Below are positions 1 through 6,607 of a DNA stretch of 9,542 bases, piece after piece; the first letter of the stretch is position 1, and every line of letters begins with the position of its first letter. The position numbers were made by a program, and so were the translations under genes. The stretch is from Thermococci archaeon. Its GTDB lineage: Archaea; Methanobacteriota_B; Thermococci; Methanofastidiosales; B48-G16. Location of the stretch: the NCBI GenBank assembly GCA_030668905.1, contig DAOVEQ010000023.1, forward strand, positions 1 through 9,542. Reading direction: 5' to 3'. The notes under the pieces were generated by a model. The model was not told the origin of the DNA. It saw only the letters and a program-made list of their open reading frames with translations, and searched no databases.

Positions 1-69
1 CGAATAAGTCTTACTGAATGTGAATTTGCATTTTGGACAGGTAACTATATCTTTTCTATGTTCTTTCAT
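1..69 (-). CDS. Partial small CxxC zinc-ribbon-like protein (N-terminus only)
   Basis: Reading leftwards from ATG at 69, the frame stays open to the window edge (23 codons, 3' end cut off). The visible peptide starts MKEHRKDI and has a Cys-Pro-Lys-Cys knuckle at residues 11-14 followed by an aromatic, basic stretch, as at the start of a zinc ribbon or zinc finger. The second pair of metal ligands would lie outside the window. The start is supported by a TATA-like TTTTTAAA (91-98) centred about 26 nt upstream, which fits a leaderless transcript. No Shine-Dalgarno sequence is placed correctly. The frame is open upstream to a stop at about 136-138 but holds no other ATG, GTG or TTG. It lies 29 nt beyond the stop of the double-module regulator on the same strand. 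The function cannot be told; a DNA-binding or small zinc protein is only a guess. Confidence 0.5.
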   Translation of the reverse strand, partial: MKEHRKDIVTCPKCKFTFSKTYS

Positions 70-90
70 ACATAATTTATCTTCTTTACC

Positions 91-98
91 TTTAAAAA
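91..98 (-). promoter_or_regulatory. TATA box for the CxxC gene
   Basis: On the minus strand TTTTTAAA lies between the stop of the upstream regulator gene (99) and the ATG at 69. Its centre is about 26 nt from that ATG, the usual archaeal TATA-to-start-site distance, so the transcript would begin at or next to the start codon. The surroundings are AT-rich, so chance resemblance is possible. Confidence 0.4.
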
Positions 99-1259
99 TT
101 ATCTCATAACTTCGATCCTCTTTTCTAAAACTCCGCTATCAGTATCTTGATCTATCTTATCCTTCATGGCCTCGAAAAATTTGTTGTAGGGAAAATGAAG
201 CTCCTGTTTTTCCAGATCATAATATTCCATGGAAATACTCTGATTCTTCCAATAATTGGTAGGGAAAGTCCTCAAAAAAAACATTTTTTTCTCCACTATC
301 TCTTTAACATTGTCAATTCCCATAAGAAATTTTGTGAAGAATATCGAATCATAATAAAACTGAATGACACCATAGTTTTTCTTTTTGTCCAACGATTTCC
401 AGTATGTAATTTTTTCAAATACTCTTTTATTCTTTCCAATATTAAAAATGAGCCTTTTTGTCATCTCAAAATCCTTGCATCTCAGTAGTACCAATCCTCT
501 ATGACACTCTTTATTTGGAACGGGACGAATGTTATAATATTTGCTTGCTATCCTTTTTTCTGTAAGTTTTTTATAACTATCTCGTAATTGTAGATATGAA
601 AAAGAATTCCCAAACATTTCATACTCACACTTTCGGATCTTGGAGAGAGTTCCAGTTCCTACTTCCAGATGCATGACCAGCCTAGTATCACAAAAATTCA
701 GACGATCTCTACACTTTCCGTATCCCATGTGGGGAAACTCTGTTTCTGCAAACTCAAAATTCGGAGTAAAAAGACTGGGATCTTTTTTGATCGAAAATTT
801 TGGGTACTCAAAGTACCATCTAAAGTTTTGTTTAAATAACTCATAATAAAGAATTACTCCTTTCTCTCTAAGATACTCTAATATTTTTCTTATTCTTCCT
901 TCTTCTATAGTAAAAAAAGTGAACAAATATGCAGGATAACCTTGTTCAATTATAGGATAGAATGTTTTATAACTTTTTATAAGGCTCAAAAGATCCCTTA
1001 CATACGCATAATCTCCATCAAACATTATTATAGCATTTACTAGGCTCAGTTTATTTTTGACAAGTTTTCCATAATCTATCTGATAAAAAGGAGGAGAGAT
1101 ATATCCTATTTTTTCTAGAAAATTTTTTAGTTTTACAACAGAATTTTTATAGATATACCCTACAGCATCAGCAAGCTCTTCATTAGTAATATAAGGATTT
1201 TTCTCCAGATTTTGTAACAATCTTATCTTTTGAGGGGTTAGACCGTCTTTTAGCTCCAT
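99..1259 (-). CDS. Double winged-helix/ferredoxin-like regulator-like protein, paralog 1
   Basis: A 386-residue soluble protein and clear paralog of the next gene (1402-2619). It reads as two repeats of one module. A winged helix (about 8-60) is followed by a beta-alpha-beta-beta-alpha-beta stretch (about 73-142) with the spacing of Lrp/AsnC RAM or ACT-like sensor domains. A second winged-helix-like segment (about 188-245) is followed by a second such stretch (about 254-331). A conserved tail around 344-368 contains EYYDL and QELHFP. This suggests a DNA-binding, possibly ligand-sensing transcription factor; ligand and targets are unknown. ATG 1259 is chosen over an upstream TTG (1313) because it aligns with the paralog's start and sits 26-28 nt from a good BRE/TATA. 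No membrane segments are seen. The regulator role is inferred from fold pattern, not from a recognised named family. Confidence 0.75.
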   Translation of the reverse strand: MELKDGLTPQKIRLLQNLEKNPYITNEELADAVGYIYKNSVVKLKNFLEKIGYISPPFYQIDYGKLVKNKLSLVNAIIMFDGDYAYVRDLLSLIKSYKTFYPIIEQGYPAYLFTFFTIEEGRIRKILEYLREKGVILYYELFKQNFRWYFEYPKFSIKKDPSLFTPNFEFAETEFPHMGYGKCRDRLNFCDTRLVMHLEVGTGTLSKIRKCEYEMFGNSFSYLQLRDSYKKLTEKRIASKYYNIRPVPNKECHRGLVLLRCKDFEMTKRLIFNIGKNKRVFEKITYWKSLDKKKNYGVIQFYYDSIFFTKFLMGIDNVKEIVEKKMFFLRTFPTNYWKNQSISMEYYDLEKQELHFPYNKFFEAMKDKIDQDTDSGVLEKRIEVMR

Positions 1260-1281
1260 TGTTGATCTTATAGGCTGTGAG

Positions 1282-1298
1282 AAAATATAAGTATTTCG
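1282..1298 (-). promoter_or_regulatory. BRE/TATA promoter of paralog 1 (leaderless type)
   Basis: On the minus strand, CGAAATA (1292-1298) is a good match to the archaeal TFB-recognition element and is followed directly by the TATA box CTTATATTTT (1282-1291). The TATA centre lies about 27 nt before ATG 1259, so transcription should start within a base or two of the start codon. No Shine-Dalgarno sequence precedes this ATG, in keeping with a leaderless mRNA. The promoter is between the two paralogs, so paralog 1 is probably transcribed on its own. Confidence 0.6.
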
Positions 1299-1343
1299 TT
1301 TTACAGAAAACAATTGGTGATTCCATGTTTGAACTATTTGATA

Positions 1344-1371
1344 TAAAAATCGGCAGGATCCTTCCCTGCGA
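1344..1371 (-). terminator. Hairpin plus T-tract, probable terminator of paralog 2
   Basis: On the minus strand the arms GCAGG (1365-1369) and CCTGC (1353-1357) enclose a 7-nt loop. The stem is lengthened by TC/GA pairing around a single bulged base (1350-1351 with 1370-1371). The stem is followed at once by ATTTTTAT (1343-1350). A GC-rich hairpin with a T-run, 30-60 nt after the stop of the upstream gene, is typical of intrinsic termination. In archaea the T-tract alone can suffice. Placement just before the promoter of paralog 1 fits. Confidence 0.5.
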
Positions 1372-1372
1372 T

Positions 1373-1418
1373 GGCGTACCGGGCGGAGACGACGGAAGTC
1401 TTTAAACTCCGGTATGCC
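1373..1418. repeat. GC-rich inverted repeat / structured element
   Basis: GGCGTACCGG (1373-1382) pairs with CCGGTATGCC (1409-1418) over ten positions with one mismatch (a G-U wobble in a plus-strand RNA). Inside the loop, GGAGAC (1385-1390) can pair with GTCTTT (1398-1403) using wobbles in the plus-strand sense. Bases 1351-1400 are 34/50 G+C, against markedly AT-rich flanks. The right arm lies within the last codons of paralog 2. It could be part of that gene's 3' untranslated structure, a small RNA, or the remnant of an inserted element. No tRNA features (T-loop, CCA) or C/D boxes are seen. Confidence 0.45.
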
Positions 1419-2619
1419 TCCTAAAAACTTTCTTTTTATTTTTTTTAGATAAAACCTCTTTCAAAGACTGTCTTTTATCCAAGACTCTCTTATTTTTATC
1501 ACCTTCTATTATTCTCTTTATGTCTTGAAAAAATTCATCAAAGGGAAAATGCAGTTCCTGCGTTTTCAGATCATAATACTCCAGAGGAATGTTTTTTGTG
1601 GGAAGAGATTTTGAATAATTCTTTATTACATAAACTCTTTTTTCAACAATTTCATTATACACATCTAGATTTCTCATCAGCTTTATAAAAAAAACTGGTG
1701 AAGTGACGCATTCCAGGAAACCAAACTTTTTTTTGTTATCAGGAGAAGAAACGTAAGTAATTTTTTCGAATATTCTTGTTTGTTCTCCCAAATTAAAAAT
1801 TATTCTTTGGGTATTCTCAAATGTGTTGGCTCTTAGACATAGAATGAACTTGTAACACTCCCTAGAGGGAAAGGGAAATATATAAGGCTTTTTTTCTATT
1901 ATTCCTCTTTTTATCAGTTCTCTCAGACTCTCTTTTAATTTAAAATAAGAAAAAAGATTCCCATGTTCTTTTTCATATTTTTGTATCTTTTTAAGGTTGC
2001 AGTTAAGATTTCCTGCTTGAAAATGATCTATAATTCTCAGATCCATAAAGGACAATCTTTCCTCATATTTTCCGAAATTTAAATCTGGAATCTCTCTATC
2101 TTTTAAAAGATTATCAAAACTAGGGATAGAGGAAGCCGTTTTACCATTATCTTTAATAAAAACAGGATGCCTCCAATAACACTTGTGATGTCTTTTATAG
2201 ATAATATAACTATATACAATCCCTTTATTTACAAGATAATCCAGTATTTCCTGTATTTTCTTATTGTCATCACTGTAAAAACTTACCAAGTAAGAAGAAA
2301 AACATATCTCAACTAAAGAAAAAGATTCTCTGTAAGATCCAATATTTCTAAGAATATTTTGTAAATATTTATCGTCACAATCAAAAACTATAAATGCATA
2401 GAGTATATCTATCTCATTTTTACACAGTTTGCCGTAATCTATCTCGAAATTGTTCTCTGCAAGATATCCCTGTTTTGTAAGTTCTCTTTTGGCTATTGTA
2501 GGATAAGTTCTATCTTTAAATCCCGCAATCTTTATAAGATCTTTATTGGAAAGATAAGGATTTCTTGAAAGTTCTTGAAGCAAAAGGATTCTACTCTCCG
2601 TTAGCTCTTCGGTACGCAT
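1402..2619 (-). CDS. Double winged-helix/ferredoxin-like regulator-like protein, paralog 2
   Basis: 405 residues, same architecture as paralog 1. Winged helix at about 6-58, first RAM/ACT-like beta-alpha-beta-beta-alpha-beta unit at about 74-141, second winged-helix-like segment at about 195-248, second unit at about 257-333, and a conserved tail (EYYDL 347-351, QELHFP 354-359). In the tail, 16 of 28 aligned residues equal those of paralog 1; shared IDYGKL, PYxxN and FEKITY motifs show homology throughout. The last 14 or so residues are a basic extension (KKNKKK, then FRRHTGV) that paralog 1 lacks, and its final codons run into the GC-rich structured stretch. ATG 2619 follows a TATA box by 26 nt and has no Shine-Dalgarno sequence. 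A DNA-binding regulator is the best guess. Target genes are unknown; autoregulation or control of the adjacent repair operon is possible. Confidence 0.75.
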   Translation of the reverse strand: MRTEELTESRILLLQELSRNPYLSNKDLIKIAGFKDRTYPTIAKRELTKQGYLAENNFEIDYGKLCKNEIDILYAFIVFDCDDKYLQNILRNIGSYRESFSLVEICFSSYLVSFYSDDNKKIQEILDYLVNKGIVYSYIIYKRHHKCYWRHPVFIKDNGKTASSIPSFDNLLKDREIPDLNFGKYEERLSFMDLRIIDHFQAGNLNCNLKKIQKYEKEHGNLFSYFKLKESLRELIKRGIIEKKPYIFPFPSRECYKFILCLRANTFENTQRIIFNLGEQTRIFEKITYVSSPDNKKKFGFLECVTSPVFFIKLMRNLDVYNEIVEKRVYVIKNYSKSLPTKNIPLEYYDLKTQELHFPFDEFFQDIKRIIEGDKNKRVLDKRQSLKEVLSKKNKKKVFRRHTGV

Positions 2620-2641
2620 AAATAATACTTATAATACATCT

Positions 2642-2649
2642 TTATAAAA
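2642..2649 (-). promoter_or_regulatory. TATA box of paralog 2 (leaderless type)
   Basis: The minus-strand TTTTATAA is preceded by an A-rich stretch that could act as BRE. Its centre is about 26 nt before ATG 2619, predicting a transcript that starts at the start codon. It lies in the 41-nt gap after the mscS stop, so paralog 2 can be expressed apart from the upstream operon. The gap is nearly pure A/T, which lowers certainty. Confidence 0.45.
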
Positions 2650-2660
2650 TTTTTTAATAA

Positions 2661-3479
2661 TTATTTTTTTCTTATCCATATATCTCTCTGTGGGAAAGGT
2701 ATCTCTATTCCTTCTCTGTCTAAAGCCTGTTTTATCATTTTCAAGAGCTTTATCTGTGTTTGGTAAGCATAGTCATTGGGTGCCCATACCTTTATTGTAA
2801 TATTAACAGATGAGTCTCCCAGCTCATTTACAAATATAAGAGGAGCTGGTTCTACAAGAACATATCTATGATCATCAACAACTTTTTTTATAACAGTTAT
2901 AGCTTTATCCATCTCCTCTCTATAGGCTATCCCTACACCTAACTCAATCCTTCTTACCTCGTTAGAAACCCTGTTTTCTATTATGGAGTTGAAGAGTTTT
3001 TCATTTGGGATCCTGATGAGATTACCCTCCCATGTTCTTATTCTTGTTGATAAGATATCAATCTCTGTAACTATCCCACTTATATCTTCTATTACAACAT
3101 AATCTCCGATCTTTAAAGGCTTGTCAAAATACATAAAAATGCCTGAGATTAGATTAGATACCACTGTTTGGCTGGCAAATCCTAGAACTATACCAAGAAC
3201 TCCTCCTGCAACAAGTAAACCGGAGAACCCAATTCCCAGATTGTTTAAAGCCATCATCACAAAGATTATCACTATAAAGTAGTAAACTATCTTTTTGAAG
3301 AGATCCTGTCCATGTTTATCTAACCTTTTCTTGCTCCATTTCCATACCAAATGAGAGAAAAACTTTGCAAGAAAAACTCCGATAATCAAAATTATCAAAG
3401 AAAGTATCCAGGCACTTAAGCTGTGCCCGAATAGTTCTTTATTTTGTATTTCTTCGATAAGTTTTCCAAGGTCTATCAT
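2661..3479 (-). CDS. mscS: MscS-family small-conductance mechanosensitive channel
   Basis: A 272-residue membrane channel that opens under membrane tension and releases ions and small solutes on hypo-osmotic shock; it acts as a homoheptamer in the cytoplasmic membrane. Three transmembrane segments fit: about 21-44, 62-82, and the pore-lining TM3 at about 84-117 with the Gly/Ala-rich GGVLGIVLGFASQ typical of MscS. Then come the FDKPLKIGDYV strand motif (118-128), the beta domain with TRIRTWEGNLIRIPNEKL-like residues (about 145-162), and the C-terminal alpha/beta domain ending in the family-typical IPFPQRDI (260-267). Length is close to E. coli MscS (286). ATG 3479 is chosen over GTG 3491: it overlaps the previous stop as TGATG and has GGAGTG nine bases upstream, whereas the GTG is part of that ribosome binding site. 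It is the last gene of the operon. Confidence 0.93.
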   Translation of the reverse strand: MIDLGKLIEEIQNKELFGHSLSAWILSLIILIIGVFLAKFFSHLVWKWSKKRLDKHGQDLFKKIVYYFIVIIFVMMALNNLGIGFSGLLVAGGVLGIVLGFASQTVVSNLISGIFMYFDKPLKIGDYVVIEDISGIVTEIDILSTRIRTWEGNLIRIPNEKLFNSIIENRVSNEVRRIELGVGIAYREEMDKAITVIKKVVDDHRYVLVEPAPLIFVNELGDSSVNITIKVWAPNDYAYQTQIKLLKMIKQALDREGIEIPFPQRDIWIRKK

Positions 3480-4096
3480 CAGTATCCCCACTCCATAGTA
3501 TATTTTTTCTGAGCACCAATATCTTTTATAAATCTTTCAATTTCCTTTAAACCTTTTGGTGCTTCAGATTTCGATATTGTCAGTCCCAAGTTATTTAAAA
3601 TCAGATCGAGTGAAGGATAGTAAACTTTCTTATCACAGTAAAGATGAAAGTTAGCTGGAAAAACTATTTTTTTAATTTCCTGCCATTCCTTTGTCTGGTT
3701 TTCTATCCTCAGATTTAAGACAGCTGTGTCCTCTTTTTTTCCGATCTCTGATTCAAAATATCTGCAGAGGATCCCCGATTCTACTGGTCCATAGAGAGTA
3801 TATTTCTCCTTCTGGATATGTATCGTCTCCATGGAAATCCATTTTTTTTGTTTTAATGCCCTGACCTCTATATCATAAGGAGCAGTTATCTCAAGTTTTA
3901 TTTTGTCACTCGGTGCTATAACTAACGGAGTTTTGAATCTTAGCTGTAAATAATCAGATATACCCGACGATACTATCGGAAACAAATCGAAAATTACCTT
4001 TTTTCCAAAGACTACCTTTTCGATCCCGTTTCTTCTATAAATGTATCTTCCTCTGTCTTCTTCTATCTCAATACCAAATTTTTTTATATCGAACAT
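3479..4096 (-). CDS. DUF432-like archaeal protein of unknown function
   Basis: A 205-residue, probably cytoplasmic protein with no signal peptide or membrane segment. It is mostly predicted beta-strand in its first two thirds (alternating hydrophobic strands, for example IKLEITAPYDIEVRAL at about 66-81 and AVLNLRIEN at about 124-132) and ends in a helical segment (about 178-192). I recognise it tentatively as the archaeal DUF432 family from its length, beta-rich layout and position next to an MscS gene; no biochemical function is established. Its ATG follows the rad50 stop with no gap (TGAATG), and its own stop overlaps the mscS ATG by one base, so the three are probably translationally coupled. 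The tight coupling suggests that it works with the channel, for example as a cytosolic partner, but this is inference. Confidence 0.7.
   Translation of the reverse strand: MFDIKKFGIEIEEDRGRYIYRRNGIEKVVFGKKVIFDLFPIVSSGISDYLQLRFKTPLVIAPSDKIKLEITAPYDIEVRALKQKKWISMETIHIQKEKYTLYGPVESGILCRYFESEIGKKEDTAVLNLRIENQTKEWQEIKKIVFPANFHLYCDKKVYYPSLDLILNNLGLTISKSEAPKGLKEIERFIKDIGAQKKYTMEWGY
3489..3494 (-). promoter_or_regulatory. Shine-Dalgarno site for mscS
   Basis: GGAGTG on the minus strand, within the last codons of the DUF432-like gene, lies 9 nt before ATG 3479 and decides the mscS start. The alternative GTG at 3491 lies inside this site. Confidence 0.6.
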
Positions 4097-6607
4097 TCAA
4101 ACACTCTTCACAACACTGTATCCATCTAATTCCTCTATATTTATAGCATACGGCACAGATGTTTTTATATCTTCCACATGTGTGATAATCAGTATCTGTT
4201 CAAAGTGGTTCTGTAACTTATATAGTGCTTTTAACAGACTCTGCCTCCTTTCAGAGTCAAGACTTGAAAAAACTTCATCGAGAAAAAGAGACTGTACATG
4301 CGAAAAACCGTGTTCAGATGATAACGAAACCAAGACCCGTGAGACAGCTATTCTCAGACAGAGATTTATCAGATCTTTTTCTCCCCCGGAAAACCTTGAA
4401 ACGGGATAAAGCTCATTATCGTATCCGACCAATATCCCGTAATCCTCATCCAGCTCTATCTCACTGTACTTCCCCTCAGTCATCTCATCTACCAATTGCG
4501 ATGTTTCTAACGCTATTCTAGGTTTTAATCTATTCTGAATAGAGACAGGTATACTTGTAAAAGCTTCGGAAAGGATAGAATACTCTCTTATTTTTTCCTC
4601 TTTTTGCTTTATTCTAATTTCTGTATCTTTTAATTCTTTTTTCTTACTTTCCAATTCTTTTATTCTTTTCTGAAGAGATTTCAACTCTGTGGATTTTGCA
4701 GTATATTTTTTTGAAACTTCGAGATACGATTTTCTTATCTTCTCTAACTCTTCTCTTAACGCCTTATATTTTTCGGCATTCTCTTTCTTTCTCTCAATGA
4801 TTTCATAAATTCCCTGAAGAAATTTCTTAATCTTTTCTATTTCTTTATTGAGAGTAGAAACTCTATTTTCTATCTCTCCTTTTTTTGAGATTTTTTCTTT
4901 AAACGCAGAAACTTCTTTCTCAATCTCTTCTTTCTCTTCTAATTCTTTTTTTAATCTAAGGTACTCCTCTTCTTCAAAACGTGTTTCTGCTATACCTCCT
5001 TTTATTTTCTTAATTTTTGCATTTTTTTCATTTATAATGCTCTCTTTTTCTTTTTTCAGCACTTCTATGTTATTTTCTAATTTTTCTATCTCTCCCTTTA
5101 TACTGGTAATATTTGATTCGTGAATACTCAGTATGTTCTCTCTTTCACGCAGATTTTCTATATCCCGAAGATCCGATTTTAATCTATCCAGCTCTTCTTT
5201 CTTTTCATTTAAAAGCTCCAGAGCTTTTTCTTTTGTCTTGGAAACTCGAGAAATATTTAACTCCTTTTCCCTAATTTTCTCTTTATATTCGGATGTTAAC
5301 TTTATGTAATGTTCTTCGTCGAGTTCTCTTTTACATAATGGACATTTTTTGCCAATCCCAACGCCTTCGATCTCGTTTAGCCCATCAAAAAGAGTATTTT
5401 TTTCCGTATTATATTTTGTCAGATGTTGCTCGATGTCATTTATTTTTTTAATTATTTTTTCAATACTGTTTTCGTGCTCTCCGACTTTAAGCTTTAATTC
5501 CTTATAAACTTTAATTTTTGTTCTTATCTCGGGAAGTTCTTTTATCATCTCTTCAAACTTTTTTATCTTTTCTGAGTTATCTTTTATATTCTCCTCTATC
5601 TTTTTTATATTCGATACGATATTTTTAATCTCTGTCTCCAGTGTATTCTCCTCGATCTTTAATTGATTCTTTAATTTTGTATAATTATCCCTTTTCAAAT
5701 CTATTTCCTTAAAATATTGCTTAATTTCTTTATATTTTTTATATTCTGGAATTTTCTTCTTATACTCCTCTTCTGCCCTTTTTATATCTCCCAAATCTCT
5801 ATTAAGAACTTCCAAATATTCTTTTCGTGATCTAAGTTTTTCAGATAATACCTCTCTCTTTTTTACATTTTCGTCATATATCCTTTTTTCTTCCTCCAAA
5901 ACTTTTAATTCTCTCTCTTTTCTTTCCAGATTATCCTTAGAATCGTTGTATTCATTAAAAATCTCATTGACCTCTTTCTGCAGTATTTTCTCCTCTTCAC
6001 CGAGAACTTTAATCTGTTCTATTTCTTTTTCAAATATCTCTTTTTTCCCCGAGAGGGATTTTGTCTCCAGTTCTTCAAACTTTTTCTTTTCTTTGGCAGA
6101 TTTCTCAAATTTTTCATATATTTTTAGATTGAAAAGCCTGTTAATTATACCTCTTCTCTCAGAAGGTCTTTTAGAACTGAGAAGATCTATCTCTTTCTGT
6201 CGTATAAACGAAGACGCCACAAAAGCTTTTGAATCTAAACCGAGTACCTTCTCTATCATCTCTCCAGTTTCTCTCGTCTTTGTAGCCTGGATCCTTTTAT
6301 TCATCCATAGTTTAGCATTAACCCCTCTTTTATCGAGATATCTTGAGATTCTATACTTGTTCCCTCCCAGAGAAAAAAGGAGTTCCACACCCATTTGTTC
6401 CTCCCCATCTCTTATGAGATCTTCCTGATTTAGTCCTGCGAGTTCCGTAGCCTGGGTTTTTCCATAAAGCGCCCATGTTATACCGTCAAAGATTGTAGAT
6501 TTGCCAGCACCGTTGTTTCCAAATATGCCCATAATACCTCTTCCGAAATCTATATCAGATTTTTTATATTTTTTAAAGTTGTACAAAGATATTTTTTCGA
6601 CGATCAA
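4097..6607 (-). CDS. rad50: DNA double-strand break repair ATPase Rad50
   Basis: An 836-residue ABC/SMC-type ATPase that dimerises and, with Mre11, tethers and processes DNA ends. N-terminal ATPase lobe: Walker A GNNGAGKST (30-38) and Q-loop Gln137. Two antiparallel coiled-coil arms of almost equal length (about 165-420 and 427-680) meet at the zinc hook Cys-Pro-Leu-Cys (422-425), which marks Rad50 rather than SMC. C-terminal lobe: signature SGGEK (740-744), Walker B LFLDE (774-778), D-loop SSLD (781-784), H-loop His810. At 836 residues it is slightly short for an archaeal Rad50, because of shorter arms. The start is TTG 6607, overlapping the mre11 stop as TTGA. It is supported by a strong GAGGTG 8 nt upstream and by the conserved N-terminus (strand, then NF at 10-11). 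Overlap with mre11 implies balanced co-translation. Confidence 0.96.
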   Translation of the reverse strand: MIVEKISLYNFKKYKKSDIDFGRGIMGIFGNNGAGKSTIFDGITWALYGKTQATELAGLNQEDLIRDGEEQMGVELLFSLGGNKYRISRYLDKRGVNAKLWMNKRIQATKTRETGEMIEKVLGLDSKAFVASSFIRQKEIDLLSSKRPSERRGIINRLFNLKIYEKFEKSAKEKKKFEELETKSLSGKKEIFEKEIEQIKVLGEEEKILQKEVNEIFNEYNDSKDNLERKERELKVLEEEKRIYDENVKKREVLSEKLRSRKEYLEVLNRDLGDIKRAEEEYKKKIPEYKKYKEIKQYFKEIDLKRDNYTKLKNQLKIEENTLETEIKNIVSNIKKIEENIKDNSEKIKKFEEMIKELPEIRTKIKVYKELKLKVGEHENSIEKIIKKINDIEQHLTKYNTEKNTLFDGLNEIEGVGIGKKCPLCKRELDEEHYIKLTSEYKEKIREKELNISRVSKTKEKALELLNEKKEELDRLKSDLRDIENLRERENILSIHESNITSIKGEIEKLENNIEVLKKEKESIINEKNAKIKKIKGGIAETRFEEEEYLRLKKELEEKEEIEKEVSAFKEKISKKGEIENRVSTLNKEIEKIKKFLQGIYEIIERKKENAEKYKALREELEKIRKSYLEVSKKYTAKSTELKSLQKRIKELESKKKELKDTEIRIKQKEEKIREYSILSEAFTSIPVSIQNRLKPRIALETSQLVDEMTEGKYSEIELDEDYGILVGYDNELYPVSRFSGGEKDLINLCLRIAVSRVLVSLSSEHGFSHVQSLFLDEVFSSLDSERRQSLLKALYKLQNHFEQILIITHVEDIKTSVPYAINIEELDGYSVVKSV

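Noticed and set aside
1260..1313. Start of paralog 1 at TTG 1313
   Set aside because: It would place the TATA/BRE promoter inside the coding region, and the extra 18 residues have no counterpart in paralog 2.
1343..1420. tRNA or C/D-box RNA in the GC-rich stretch
   Set aside because: There is no acceptor stem of the right length, no T-loop sequence, no CCA end and no C/D boxes; the pairing found does not make a cloverleaf.
3480..3491. Start of mscS at GTG 3491
   Set aside because: The GTG is part of the GGAGTG ribosome binding site that serves ATG 3479, four codons downstream.
5946..6428. Plus-strand open frames opposite rad50 and other genes
   Set aside because: They are low-complexity Ser/Phe-rich antisense readings of the Lys/Glu-rich coiled coil, with no start signals or recognisable domains.
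4097..6607. SMC/condensin or a defence ATPase instead of Rad50
   Set aside because: The central CPLC zinc hook, two roughly 255-residue arms and direct overlap with an intact mre11 identify Rad50.
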